Assembly (NCBI GenBank): GCA_020002185.1
Contig: CM034537.1
Span: 15,066,262-15,130,261 of the forward strand
DNA from: Paraescarpia echinospica
Lineage: Eukaryota; Annelida; Polychaeta; Sabellida; Siboglinidae
Direction: 5' to 3'
Length of the DNA stretch: 64,000 nt
Part shown: piece after piece, positions 24,601 to 35,474 of the stretch
Layout: each line of letters starts with the position of its first letter
How positions within the stretch are numbered: position 1 is the first letter of the stretch
The notes under the pieces: model-generated
The model's input: the letters and a program-made list of their open reading frames with translations, nothing else
Database searches by the model: none
Told to the model about the DNA's origin: nothing
Program-made: the position numbers and the translations under genes

Positions 24601-27600
24601 GCCAAAGCAATCAACAGGCATATAGAGATGAGAATATCATCACCGACATGAGCACTGATGAAGAAACAACGAGAAATGGCTGATAACGGTGACCGTAAAA
24701 AACAAATAGAGTACGCAGAAATATGCAAGACCATCAAAAAGAAAGCGAAGGATTTCTACCTAATAAAGCAATTAAATTTAACAACTATAAACATAAGAAA
24801 ACTCCTTGGATTACCAAGGGCATTATTATGTTGATAAAGTTTAGAAACAAATTGTATTCAAGAAGGAAACACTCACGTAAATACAGAGCTTTATCATAAA
24901 CTTAAAACTGATTTGCATACTTATAATTTTTTTAAATGTAATATTAGATTAGCTAAGTAAATGCATTATCAATCCAGTTTTTAAAAGCATAAGCATGATG
25001 TTAAAAAGATGCAGTGTTTAATTATTGAAATTATTCAGAAAAGTCAAAACAAAGAACAAATTTCCTGATTTGTTCAAAGTCGATGGGGAAATGATTAGCG
25101 ACAAATGCATTATTGCAAACAGATTTAACACGTTTTTTACTAATGCTGGTCCTACTCTAGCCTCTAAAACAACTACTAGTGGAGGTAAATCATAGAAAGA
25201 TTATCTGAAAAACCCGATATTTCACACCTTCAGCTTTAATCCAATTGACATGGAAACTATTGTTACTATAATTGATCATTTACCTCCAAAATCAAGTTGT
25301 GGAAAAGACGGTATATCAACACAATTACTAAAATTGAAAAAAAAATTATATCAGCAATGCAGTCATTCTAATTATAATCAATCAATAATAACTGGTATGT
25401 TTCACACAAATTAAAAATTGAAGTCATAGCCCTTTAAAAAAAAAAGGTGATGTTTCTGACTTAACAATTATCGTTCTATTTCTATCCTGCCAGTGATTTC
25501 AAATTTTTTTGAAAGGGTTATGTTTGATCAAATCTACGATTACTTCCATTCTAAAGCGTTATACTACAATAGCCAATATGGGTTTAGAAAGAAACATTCT
25601 ACTGAGCTTGCTACACTCAAAATCATAGACAGAATTATACAAGAACTTGGTTACTCCAATAAATGTATACCTTGATTTATCAAAAGCATTTGAAACAATT
25701 GATCACAATATATTGGTACAGAAGTTAAATTAATACAGATTAAATGACAAGGCTCTGGACCTTTGTAAGAGTTATTTACAAAATCGTAAGCAGTACGTAG
25801 TTCTAAATTGAAAATGTTAAGTCTAAGGAAATAGTCATCAACACTGGTGTCCCTCAAGGTTCAATTTTAAGGTCACTCTTATTTATTATATATATAAATG
25901 ACATAGCACTTTCTAGTGACCTTTTTTAGTGACCATAACGTGTGCTGACAACATCACCCTTACTAGTACACTAAATCCATTTAATGATTCAGAGGGCCAA
26001 ATGCAAAGTGAAGATATTAACAAAAAACTAACAAAGATTAGCAGTTGGTTGTCACTAAGTGCCAAAAAGACTAAATTCATGATTTTTCATATGCCTAAAA
26101 AAAGTAGAATACCCTGTGTTACAAATAGATGGGGCATACATTGAATGTGTAAATTATTTCAATTTTTTAGGCATCACAATAAATAACCATTTAAACTGGC
26201 AGTCTTACAAACAAAAGAGCAAATAAAATATATAAAACAATAGGCATATTAAATAAACTTAAACACTTGTTACCACCTAATACATTATATATTATGTACA
26301 ATGCTCTTATTCTCCCTCATATTAATTATGGCTTACTTTTGTGGGAGTCATCAGGTATATAACATTTTCAAATTACAGAACAAAGCAATACGAATAATAT
26401 CCTTAAGTAAATATAATGCTCACACAAATCCTATTTTTAAGACTTCAGTTGCTAAAGTTGGATGACATTTAAAAAATCCAACAATTAAAATTTTACTATA
26501 AATTAATTAACAATCTTTTACCCTACTTCTTCAATGTTTTTCCAAACATACACATCTATGATATTCATCAGCACTGCACACGTGAAAGAAATAATCTGTA
26601 TATGCCAACATGAATTTGCCAAAAAGTGCATTAGACACAACATAGTAGAGACAGTTAACAATACACCAAGAATTATCATTAATAAAATTTACACCCACAG
26701 TCTATATGGTTTTTCAACATACATGTATGTTTTTATTTTAAATTATGAATCCAGTTGACTTACTCATAATTGCTTTTATGCAAGCACCAACACAAGTCAT
26801 GAATAGTGATTAAATAAGGCCAAATGAATGACGTTTATTAAAGTGATTAAGTTAAAGAGAGAGAAATGTGTGCTCTACATCCCAAGGCCAGGCCTGTGAT
26901 TGAGCCCATACTAGTCTCCTGTACCTCTGGATGACAGAGCCCACATTTCGGCACATACAACATTAGCAGTATTGTTATAGATATATAAAACAACAGCATT
27001 ACTACTGTAATCACAGTAGACCTTATGCACCGTACCGTACTAACCAAGCACACCATTCATTCACACTAACTATAATCCCAACTACCTGCTGAAGAGTTAC
27101 ACTGTATCAAGATTTAGCCTAAACCTATAAGTGGGGCCATTACGCCCAACTTACTAAAATCACCGGTGGAAGAGAAGCGAGCTGTCTCGGCATCAAAACC
27201 CTGTGAACACACTGTCCACCTGCTAAGAAAATGGGGAAAGCGTTGAGATCTGCTATCAACCCCTCTTCCACCAACGATGTACATGTTGTGTCTATAACGC
27301 TATCAAAAATTGGGAGGGATGGGAGGGCCAAAATTGTTGATGTGACCACTCCGTCTGCTTTCACAAAACGAAGTGACCAAGAGCTCGTTGAAATCTGCCA
27401 CCGAGCGCCACTACCGCGTGGTGATTGGTTCCTTGTGCCAAAAGAGCACCAAAGACAAAGGAGGGTAATTAGCATCAGACATTAGGCCAATCATCACTTG
27501 TCCTGCGTTGTTGCCAGCACAAAAATTCATATGTAGCACGGTGCCGCGGCCGCATATTCTCATTATTTGTAATTCGTAATAAGTATTGAAATGTATACTA

Positions 27601-30600
27601 CACACAATTTTAAACTCGCTTTTGATGTTTAATTGTCATAATTTTATACTTTAGTTGTCATACCCCACATTTATTTTATAATTTGAAATTTTCATTGAAA
27701 CTAATAATGTATTACTGTAGTTATGATTTATTAAATAACTAATATATATTTATAATATATTTATCTCGCAATTTACTATATAGTTGTTTTATATATGTAT
27801 ATATATATATACAGATTTATACTACTACTGATATATAATATAATTTACATCAATGTCGTCTTTGATTTAGTTTCTCTAGTTCAGTTTTGTATTTATATGT
27901 TTTACTTGTATTATTATTATTTTATTTATTTCTTATAATTTCTAACGACTATTGTCAACACCACTGAACAGAGTTCTACTTTGAATTTTAGTGTCTAAGT
28001 AAAGTTATTATTATACCTAAGTAACTATATGTACGTCAATGTGTACATGAGTACATATAATCAGTCCTTATATTATGTATGTATGTTGATACATTGAATA
28101 ATTATCAACTATAAAAATGGGCCAAGTGGCCCTGAAATCCTTTGGACTGATACGTTTATATGTGACCCCGGCTGACCAAATGAATGATAAGTTGGAAAAA
28201 TTGTAACATTGTTTTCTTACATCCTTGTAAAGGTTTGGTAGGGTGCTTTACACGGTTTCAAAAAATATGACTGCTACAAAAATTGGCAAAGTTATGGAGC
28301 ATTGAACATGGTAGGGATCAAAAAGTGAAAATTAAGAAAACGGCTGTTGAAGTTTTACATTATATATGCAAATGGATTGCATGGAAATATTACATACACA
28401 ACATTCAAATGTGGCACACAGTATGTAATATGTATGTTATGTTGCAATGATACACTGGAAGTACAAATGTGCTGCTACAAAGACTTATCAAGTTATGCCA
28501 GATTATGTCTTCATGTGTAAAACTAAGATGACAGATTATCTGAGAGCAAAAGGTAGACTCACTGTTTGACACAGTTTAAAACCTACAGGCAACTGTCCAG
28601 TTTAACAAGGGTCTAGTGGCTTAATGCTGTCTGTTGACACAAACTACTGCCAGTGACCAATTACAGATTAGTCACAGCTTCCATCAAACAATAGCAGGCA
28701 GAGAATCTTAGCTCCACAGCTGGGTGTAATATACAACCAGAGCCACCACTGATTCATGGTCAAGTAGATTAGCTCAATGCACCAACTAAGACAATACACA
28801 ACACTGTGAGTGACAGTGTCCAGAGTGAGGCCTAAGCAGTGTCCTCATTGCTGAATAGATCAATTAAACCTGCCAAGTGGGTGACATTCTGCACAAGTGT
28901 TCATTAATCCTTAGTGATTGTTCAGAACACCAGACTGACCACATACCTAAACAAAGCGAATGTAATACTATAGGTGAAGAACAGGCAGTGTTCAGATAGG
29001 GGTATTGGTTGAATTGTATTTGTCTCGACTCAAAAGGCTTTATTGTGTCTTCATCGATTATAAGAAAGCATTTGATTTAGTAGACCGGTCCTCCCTGTGG
29101 TCTAAAATAATTTCATGCAGTATTAATGGTATTGTGTTGAAAGTTGTATACAACATGTACAAAAAGCTAAATCATGTATAAATGAGGGCCAGGCTCTGTC
29201 AGCCTTCTTCTCATGTGTAGAGGTATGGCAAGGAGAAAACTTGTGTCCTTTGTTATTTGCTATTTACCTGAATAATTATGAACACTGTTAGTCACAATTA
29301 TAACAGACTTGACATGGCAGCTGATTAAATTTACATATATAGTGTATAGCGGAACTATGTCAACTCTTCTAATGGTTGACATTTGGTTGTTTCAGGTGTC
29401 AACTATATTGTGAATCTGTAATTATTAGTCTATATTGATACAATTGATTTACACAGTACCATGTCTACACAAGGCATGGCAAGCATAAACAGAACAGTAG
29501 AATGCATTTGATATAAATAAAGTGTAGGATACTTCACTCTATAGTTGTCCAGAATATTAATTTTCTATGTTTGTCACCTACAGGTGACAGAATATTAATT
29601 TTCTATGGTTGTCACCTACAGGTTTCTACAGACAATACATCTTTAACCAATAGACACCACAGTCACACCATTTTATAATAATTAAATGAACATCAAAATA
29701 AACACAACTTGCAATTATAGAAAATCAATAGTTTTGAAGATACAGTTTAAAAGTGTTAGGCAACTGTTCTGTCTAACAGGGATCAAGTGTGTCTACTCTG
29801 CCTGGGTGCTGTGACCAATTAAAGATTAGTCAAGGTCTCAATGGCCTAGGCTGTAGAGATTAGTCACACCTTTTGACTTTGTGGCACATTACACAACATC
29901 TACTGTTGGGGGTGGTCTCAAGGGCCCTTCTCAAAACCACATCACTAGATAATGTAAACCTTTTGCACTTTGGGGGTCCCTTAGGTGCCCTTAGAATGAT
30001 TCAATCAAATACAGATTTCTTGTATATAGTGGAAGCACCCTAAGATACATCTATGCAAAATTAGAAAAAAGTTGCTGAACAGTTTTTGAAAAAATAGGCC
30101 AAATGTTACATTTTTACCAGTTTTGGGGTCCTTGGAGACCCTAGGGAGCCCTTAAAATGATTCAATCAAATACAGATTTCTCGTGCATAGTGGCAGTGCC
30201 CCAAGATATGTCTACACAGAGTGATGGCAATAGTCCCTTGGACCTTTGGCCAAAGGACTAAAAACAAGTCAATTGCTATTCTGATTTGTGTCATGTAAAT
30301 TTTGTTGTTGTTTATATTTATGGGGTGGCTCCTGTGCTAGCGATATTATATATCTTAATGGGAGTCTCCCGACCTTATCTATTACTTACGTTATTCATTG
30401 TATATGTATCGTATTTATAGGTCAAATAAATTGATTACGAGTTATGAGGACATCAGGAATTACAAACAAGAGATCATATGAGAAACAATTATGGCATCAA
30501 AGAGCCCGAAGAAAGCTAGAAGATCACAAGCACTAGGCCGAGACAGACTGATTACACTTCTAGACAAGCAGGGTAGAGAAATACAAAACCAAGATATGGC

Positions 30601-33600
30601 CATGGAACGAATTGAGGAATTCTACGAGTTATATGACAGTGAAGAGAATACCATAATTCACACCGACCCGAAAGAGGTACCAGAGATAACACCATGGGAG
30701 GTTAAAGCAGCGCTGAGAGATATGAAGAATGGGAAGACAACAGGCAACGACCATGTAAACATTGAGACATTATATGCAGGAGAAGATACCATCTCGAAGA
30801 CACTGGCTAAGTTGTATACTAAATGCTTATCAGAAAGATGAATACCTACCACATGGAAGAACGCAAAGATGGTGATAATTTTCAAGAAGGCAAATAAGAA
30901 AGACTTAAAGAACTACAGACCAATATGTCTTTTATAAAACATCTACAAATTACTCACAAAGATACTAACGAATAGCCTAGAGAAGATACTCGACAAAAAC
31001 CAACCACGTGAGTAAGCAGGATTCAGAAGTAGGTACTCAAGGACAGACCACATACATGTAGTAAACCAACTGACACAGAAGTGCCGATCATATAATATCC
31101 CACTCTGCATCGCTTTCGTTGACTAAGAGAAAGCTTTCGACTCGGTGCAAACTCAAGCAATACTGACCTCCCTTCAAGAACAGGGGATAGAAGACATGTA
31201 CATTGAACTCCTGAAAGACATCTCCACCAACAGCTCGGTGACAGTCCATCTACACACAAAGAGCAACAAGATCAACATCAAGAGAGGAGTACAACAGACT
31301 GACACAATATCGCCCAAGCTGTTTACGGCAACACTCGAAAGCGTATTCTGAAGACTGACCTGGTAAACCAGAATCTTGAGGATAGACGGAGAATATCTCA
31401 GCCATCTTCACTTCGCCGACGACATACTCATATGCACTACTACACTGCAAGAACTACAAAAATGCTGCAGGAGCTAGCTGATAAAAGTAAAAAACAAGGT
31501 CTGAAGATGAACATATCGATGCTAGAAAATGACACACCAATATATATCAACACCATGCAGATAGAGAACGTTGAAATCAACATCTATCTGGGACAGCGAT
31601 ACAGTACCAGAGACAAAAACCAAGACAAGGAGATTCAAAGAAGAATCACTGCCGGCTAGACAGCATTCGCCAAACACTGCGACATCTTCAATGGTAACCT
31701 TGGAACCTGCTTGAAGAGACAAATCTACAACTCATGCGTACTTCCAGCGATGACATACGGCACGGAAACATAGACTCTCACCATCCAGGCAAAGAACAAG
31801 CTAGCAGCCGCACAAACAAAGTTGGAAAGAAGTATGTTAAACATCTGGGTAAGAGAGAAGACAAAGATCATAAACGTGATAGAACAAATCAGAAGACAGA
31901 AGTGGACCTGGACAGGGCACATTAGACTACGTGATAACTGATGGACATTGCGGATCACAACCTGGAGACCTTACGAAGGGAAACGATCTAGGGAAGACCG
32001 GCGAGACAGTGGAGAAACGAACTAGACGAGTACTGGAAGGGCACCATCTGGCAGAGGATAGCACAAAACAGGCAGATTTGGAAACAACATGCTGAGGCCT
32101 TCGCCCAACCACGGGCCACTACGGTTGGACAATGATGATGATGACAAACACACACAAGGGCCAATGTCCTAACTAGCTTTTGAGAAGGAATGTTACAGTC
32201 TGAATAATGGCAATGTCCTAAAGGAATCTGGTCATTTGCTCGACGGTCATTTGCCCAGCTCTCAAGTGGGAAAGGGTCATTTGCCCAGTTTTGACAAAAT
32301 TGCAATAAAATGAAAGTTGCAAACTATTTCTATTGTTTATTTGGTAATGGAGTAGCTACAAAGAAACAGACAAACAAATCACAAGTGTCATAAAACTGGG
32401 GAAACCATTTAGATCATGTTGGTCACTAATGCTCAGCATACAGTTGCCAGCATAAGTAACTGAGTACAGGTCAGACAGAACCTAGGGATACAGTGGGCGG
32501 AACTGAAGTCACAGGAAGGACTCTGCCGAGTAATTACCCAGTCCCAGATTGTGCAGTGCTGTTTTATTAATTTTAAGAAATTAACTTGCAAAACTAGCCC
32601 TGGCAGATCTCCTACGCAAAGTGCGGAAGTTAGCCGAGTCAAAATAGTAACTGACTTCGACAGTCGCGACTGCATCACCCGTGAGAACAGCGCAAATACC
32701 CACCGCAATTTGAAGACGGATAAACGCCTTCTGGGAATCCCAATATATACTGACCCGCTCGCCCATTAGCACGAGCAGCTGAGGGGTATTGTGTATTCGA
32801 ATAATTGCATTGCATGCAACACAAGCCACGGTTGGTTGAAATTAGTTTTATTATGACCACCTGACCTGCCGCCAACCACTGATCTAGTGAGCGATTTCAT
32901 AGGCTGAGCTTAAATTCAGAGTTTCGCAAAGCTATCAGTCAGGGGGTACTGCTGGCTGGCACTGACGCAGCAGCAGCGACCCCTGGTGCGCGAGGATGCT
33001 ACTCATTAGATTAAAGATAATGACAGTGTATTGGTGCAATCAACAATGTCAATGCCAGCAATGCCAAAGGTACTGCACGTTGTGTGCAGAAACTGATGAG
33101 CACTGTGACTTCTGGCTGGGCAGTTTTGTTTACTTAGAGGCTCTGCATAAAATAATTATTTTGCTGTTTCTGAGGTCGTTAAAAGGATATCACTAGACTA
33201 GGTGTTTTTCTAAATAGCACACCAGTAACCTACACTCATGGATCGGTAAAATGTCTCCGCCGATGCAATGTGATTAAAAATTTTGTGTAGCAATTCTTAT
33301 TCCCGCCAACTGTCTGCCATTTGTTTTCTTTAATTCTGGGTGGTGTTTCTTCCGGTTGCTTCCAGGTAGGTGGACTTCACACTAGATTCCAGGTAAGGTT
33401 AATTAACAGTATTATAGGTTAGGCCTAAGAGCACACTTAAGCAAGCAAACAAAGATATTCAGTTAAATAATTTTATAAGATTATCCGATATTCAGATAGA
33501 AGCACTCCTGCATGTTCTTTGTATTAGCTAGCTTTTCGGCAGGATGTTTCCCCAGAGTCGCCCTGGAGTTAAGATGCAGAGTTGCCTGTAGATTTCTTCC

Positions 33601-34966
33601 GTTTATACTTAGATAGAGATTAAAAGTAGACTCTGTGACTGAGAAGGTCGAGCTACTGGAAAGAAAGATGGAAACAAAGATGGATGAAAAAATAACTCAG
33701 CTGAGAAGGGATCAGGAAGAACTGGAAAAGCGCAGAGCAAACCTGATAATAAAATCAAAGGAAAATTATTGAAGTGGACAGAAGTATTCCTCACCTGACG
33801 CAAGCAAAGGGTCTTGGTCAATGGTGTATCATCCCCCTGGACAGATGTTCTGAGTGGGATAAACCATGGAAGTGTTCTTGGTCCTATTCTTTTTATATTG
33901 TACATTACTGATTTAACAATGTAGTAGCATGTGGCATGAAGATTTTTGCGGATGACACAAAGAAATACCACCAAATTTCAACAAGACAAGATTGCTTAGA
34001 TCTACAGAAAGACCAATTACAGAAATGGGCTGAGAAGTGGCAGTTACACTTTCACCCGGACAAATGCAAAGTTATGAGAATTGGACATGGGCACCCAGAA
34101 TTTAACTACACCTTGACTACAGCAGCAGGTACTAATCTGATATTGATGCTGTGGAGTGTATCCAAAGAAGAGCGCCACGAATGGTGCCAGAATTAAAACA
34201 TTATGATTATGAAACAAAATTAAAGGTCTTAAACTTACCCAACATTGACACATCATAGATTACGAGGAGACATTATTCATGTTTATAAATACTTGAATGG
34301 CATATTTACTTGCATGCACACTATGTTTAACCTGGACTTGTACGAAAGAACAGACACCATAGGCAAATTTGCCTGAAGACCGAATAGGATGTATGTATAT
34401 ATAACATTTCCATACTATGTAAACCATTCTATGGACAATAAAGGTTTTTCAATTCAATATATCACCATTAGTATGTATGTGTGTATGTACAGTACATGTG
34501 GGGCTATGGCTATGACTATGGCTGTGTTAGGAAAGTTATACCTTATTTATCATCAGTCAAACCCTCGGCAAAACAAGGGTAGGGAATTCATTGCAGGACC
34601 ACGCAGTACTAGAGTCTGGTGCTTCTACGGCTAAGTCAAAGTCAACGCCTACGTTGTAGGTTGCGGCCAAGCCTACGGCTAGCTACTAGTAACTAGATGG
34701 TATCGACTATCGTAGACGGAGTAGAGACTAGAGACGAGTAGACTGAACTCAGCACAGTGCCAGTGGCAGTGGAGACAGATGTTAGCTACGCAATCAGTGA
34801 ATCACGGGTTCTTCTTGTCATATTATTATATATAAAGAAAATACGCAGTGTCACTTACCAACACATGAGCCCCTTGAAGTTTTAATGGTTCTGGTGCAAT
34901 GAGAGGTGAGATAAGGTACAATGCAATGAAAAAGAGAAGAAAAGCGACGGCGATTATAAGCAACAT
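15565..34966 (-). CDS. KDSR: KDSR: 3-ketodihydrosphingosine (3-dehydrosphinganine) reductase, 10 exons
   Basis: KDSR is an endoplasmic reticulum short-chain dehydrogenase that reduces 3-ketodihydrosphingosine to dihydrosphingosine with NADPH, the second step of sphingolipid synthesis. Exons on the minus strand are 34966-34859, 23309-23220, 22801-22742, 22152-22087, 21569-21474, 20095-19904, 19262-19179, 18380-18297, 17564-17463 and 15681-15565. They join to 332 codons, the human length as I recall it. Seen features are an N-terminal membrane anchor ([19 protein letters not shown]), the NADPH loop [10 protein letters not shown] (residues 37-46), NCAG (121-124), [12 protein letters not shown] with the catalytic serine near 174, Y187-S-A-S-K191, FPPDTDTPG, and a basic C-terminus. 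All nine introns are phase 0 with GT-AG borders. No break is seen, so the gene looks intact despite the transposon load. Confidence 0.97.
15682..17462 (-). other. KDSR: KDSR intron 9, AT-rich with repeat scraps
   Basis: It holds a SINE body scrap at about 16150-16210 and a LINE 3' end at 17120-17330. Nothing else was recognised. Introns 7 and 8 (18381-19178 and 17565-18296) hold only AT-rich sequence. Confidence 0.5.
17120..17330 (+). mobile_element. LINE 3' coding scrap
   Basis: Encodes [20 protein letters not shown] followed by a cysteine-rich tail (C...CYI). The same [10 protein letters not shown] end occurs in the larger LINE at 24756-26760 (about 26690-26720), so both are ends of one family. 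It is inverted relative to KDSR. Confidence 0.6.
17463..17564 (-). CDS. KDSR: KDSR exon 9
   Basis: After GTTTGTAG; 34 codons including [20 protein letters not shown] and EATQQ, then GTCAGT. Reading on past the donor would give an unrelated tail to 17319, which is not used. Confidence 0.93.
18297..18380 (-). CDS. KDSR: KDSR exon 8
   Basis: After TTTGTGTTTCAG; 28 codons, [20 protein letters not shown] to VADAV, then GTGAGT. Confidence 0.93.
19179..19262 (-). CDS. KDSR: KDSR exon 7
   Basis: After GTGTCTTCAG; 28 codons, [20 protein letters not shown] to EMLSK, then [15 protein letters not shown] is the family's substrate-side motif. Confidence 0.96.
19516..19871. mobile_element. Small hAT-like MITE in KDSR intron 6
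   Basis: Inverted ends: CAGAGATGCCAAG-TCTACCACTT at 19516 and, on the opposite strand from 19871, CAGAGGTGCCAGGCAGATCTACCACTT. A CAG-start end fits hAT elements. The flanking 8-mers (TGATTTAT and TATTTAGA) match only loosely, so the target duplication is not established. Confidence 0.6.
19904..20095 (-). CDS. KDSR: KDSR exon 6 (catalytic exon)
   Basis: After TTTCACCAG; 64 codons from [10 protein letters not shown] to ESLQMEV-1, then GTAGGT. It carries the catalytic asparagine (INY), serine (FVSSQAG) and Tyr-x3-Lys (YSASK). Confidence 0.97.
20560..20800 (+). pseudogene. Inverted partial copy of KDSR exon 2 with intron flanks
   Basis: Positions 20666-20770 read [20 protein letters not shown] to LLARNQ between a perfect TTTCTCTTGCAG acceptor and a GTTACT donor. 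This is KDSR exon 2 on the opposite strand, inside KDSR intron 5. The surrounding intron sequence also matches (TGGATGGC.TAAGTG, TTATTG.AATTTACTGAATAC). It differs from the true exon by a 12-bp tandem duplication (GGCATGACAATA twice), one extra codon and several substitutions. The frame stays open for 35 codons. No other exon of a second reductase gene was seen nearby, so this is a local inverted duplicate. Confidence 0.9.
20897..21206 (-). mobile_element. tRNA-derived SINE, inverted copy in KDSR intron 5
   Basis: The reverse complement starts GTTGAGTTCAGTGGCTAGAG, has a B box GGTTCGAATC and ends GTGCTATAAAA. It is the same family as the SINE at 236-547, diverged. Confidence 0.8.
21474..21569 (-). 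CDS. KDSR: KDSR exon 5 (NCAG motif)
   Basis: After CTGGCAG; 32 codons, [20 protein letters not shown] to DEFK, then GTACGA. It holds the NCAG motif. Confidence 0.95.
22087..22152 (-). CDS. KDSR: KDSR exon 4
   Basis: After ATTTCTTGCAG; 22 codons, [20 protein letters not shown] plus KQ, then GTAAAC. It includes the D of the conserved VD motif. Confidence 0.92.
22742..22801 (-). CDS. KDSR: KDSR exon 3
   Basis: After TTTCTTTGATAG; 20 codons, [20 protein letters not shown], then GTAAAC. This is the variable helix after the first two strands. Confidence 0.9.
23220..23309 (-). CDS. KDSR: KDSR exon 2 (cofactor loop)
   Basis: After CATTTCTCTTGCAG; 30 codons, [20 protein letters not shown] to LIARNQ, then GTTAGT. 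It contains the TGxxxGxG NADPH-binding loop. An inverted stray copy lies at 20666-20770. Confidence 0.96.
23310..24483 (-). other. KDSR: KDSR intron 1, distal end, unassigned
   Basis: No defined element was recognised between exon 2 and the RTE remnant. A plus-strand open stretch at about 24250-24375 reads [20 protein letters not shown] before a stop; I do not recognise it and it may be an orphan fragment. Confidence 0.35.
24484..24755 (+). mobile_element. RTE-type LINE, left part of a split copy
   Basis: With one in-frame stop it encodes the endonuclease-RT linker: [40 protein letters not shown] and [13 protein letters not shown]. The protein resumes at 30440 with [11 protein letters not shown], the expected next residues, so one RTE copy appears to have been split by insertions. 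Confidence 0.75.
24756..26760 (+). mobile_element. Decayed LINE (jockey/CR1-group RT), 5'-truncated
   Basis: It starts in the endonuclease-RT linker ([20 protein letters not shown]). It then shows RT blocks in order: [84 protein letters not shown] (active site A-D-N in place of ADD), [15 protein letters not shown], a [14 protein letters not shown] block and the 3' end [14 protein letters not shown]. Many stops and frameshifts break it. Its likely 3' tail (TCAAATAAATTGATTAC, about 30415-30435) lies beyond later insertions. Confidence 0.75.
26775..27145 (-). repeat. 370-bp dispersed repeat, copy 2 (inverted)
   Basis: The reverse complement matches 10591-10959 nearly throughout. It sits in the presumed 3' untranslated part of the LINE. 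Confidence 0.85.
27146..28121. other. Unassigned insert within KDSR intron 1
   Basis: Two overlapping open frames (27231-27485 plus, 27140-27475 minus) show no known domain. The rest is AT-rich with short AT microsatellites near 27740-27840. Confidence 0.35.
28122..30264 (+). mobile_element. 2.2-kb dispersed repeat, copy 2
   Basis: Direct copy of 11461-13645. Its RT scrap ([13 protein letters not shown] near 29050-29090) is preceded by about 90 bp that copy 1 lacks, while copy 1 keeps the YADDTR piece that copy 2 lacks. So neither copy was made from the other in its present form. Both share the internal 36-bp tandem duplication and hairpin ends. Confidence 0.85.
30436..32145 (+). mobile_element. 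RTE-type LINE, right part of a split copy
   Basis: Decayed reverse transcriptase with many stops: [87 protein letters not shown] (active site FADD), [25 protein letters not shown] in pieces, and a final [20 protein letters not shown]. It ends in ATGATGATGATGAC, the short-repeat 3' end usual for RTE elements. This piece continues the fragment at 24484-24755. Confidence 0.85.
32230..32530. repeat. Inverted repeat arm A (GGTCATTTGCCCA array)
   Basis: Three GGTCATTTGC(C/T)C units at 32230-32312 are followed by diverged sequence. The reverse complement recurs at 39930-40167 with the same three units and shared inner blocks (CTCAAGTG, TTGCAAT...ATGA.AGT.GCAAA, ACAAGTGTCA, GTACAGGT, TACAGGAA). Arms flank KDSR exon 1 and the foldback element. 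Confidence 0.6.
32531..33632. other. KDSR intron 1, unassigned
   Basis: Overlapping open frames at 32433-32875 on both strands have no recognised domain. Positions 32900-33600 show nothing identifiable. Confidence 0.35.
33633..34470 (+). mobile_element. CR1-like LINE fragment, internally deleted
   Basis: A charged coiled-coil-like piece ([20 protein letters not shown]) leads straight into RT fragments: [27 protein letters not shown] (active site) and [13 protein letters not shown] [16 protein letters not shown]. Its end ACAATAAAGGTTTTTCAATTCAAT looks like a LINE tail. The jump from coiled coil to RT implies a large internal deletion. Confidence 0.7.
34859..34966 (-). CDS. KDSR: KDSR exon 1 (start codon, membrane anchor)
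   Basis: ATG at 34966-34964; 36 codons ending LKLQGAHVL before GTAAGTG. It encodes the hydrophobic anchor and the first strand of the Rossmann fold. Confidence 0.94.
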
Positions 34967-35474
34967 CACCTTGCTCTAAAATAAACTATCAACAGGAAAT
35001 AAAATCAGATTATATTACCTTCTTTTGGAAGAGCGTATTTTGGTTAGCCAACGACTCATCATATGGCGCCACTGATACAATACGTCGCGCGTACGTTTAT
35101 CCGGGCGTTAAACCTGCAATATCAGTTCGATTGTCATCCTCCTCGCTTTCCTGACTAATTTCCCGAAAAAGCAAAGCTATCAAGTATCCCCTATAACATC
35201 CTAGTTCGTTGGTGCACTTGTGCTACTTCGTTTTGTTGAAATTAATAAACAAACTGCAAACTATTTCGAATTTGGTTTCGAGTCGAAGGATTCGAAACTA
35301 GCAACACTTACTTGAACTTGGACATGCATCTGGAAATGGAAACTTCATTTAATAGTATCGTGTTCGCGAATTTGGGCGAGACTGACCTCTGACCCTCAAG
35401 ATTGGTGCCTCGATCAAGCCGTTTTTGTTGATAGTACAGGGTTCGCAAGTGTTTATATAACACGTTCTTATTTT
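34967..35474. promoter_or_regulatory. Putative shared promoter region of KDSR and a divergent gene
   Basis: This 508-bp gap lies between the KDSR start codon and the opposite ATG at 35475. It contains no recognised repeat and has CG dinucleotides (for example AATACGTCGCGCGTACG at about 35078-35095). No TATA box is clear. Promoter function is inferred only from position. Confidence 0.4.

Noticed and set aside
27140..27605. Overlapping open frames of 64-111 codons
   Set aside because: Both strands are open with no recognised domain, splice context or repeat motif.
32433..32875. Cluster of 66-91 codon frames on both strands
   Set aside because: No domain recognised; frames overlap one of the diverged inverted repeats and lie in KDSR intron 1.
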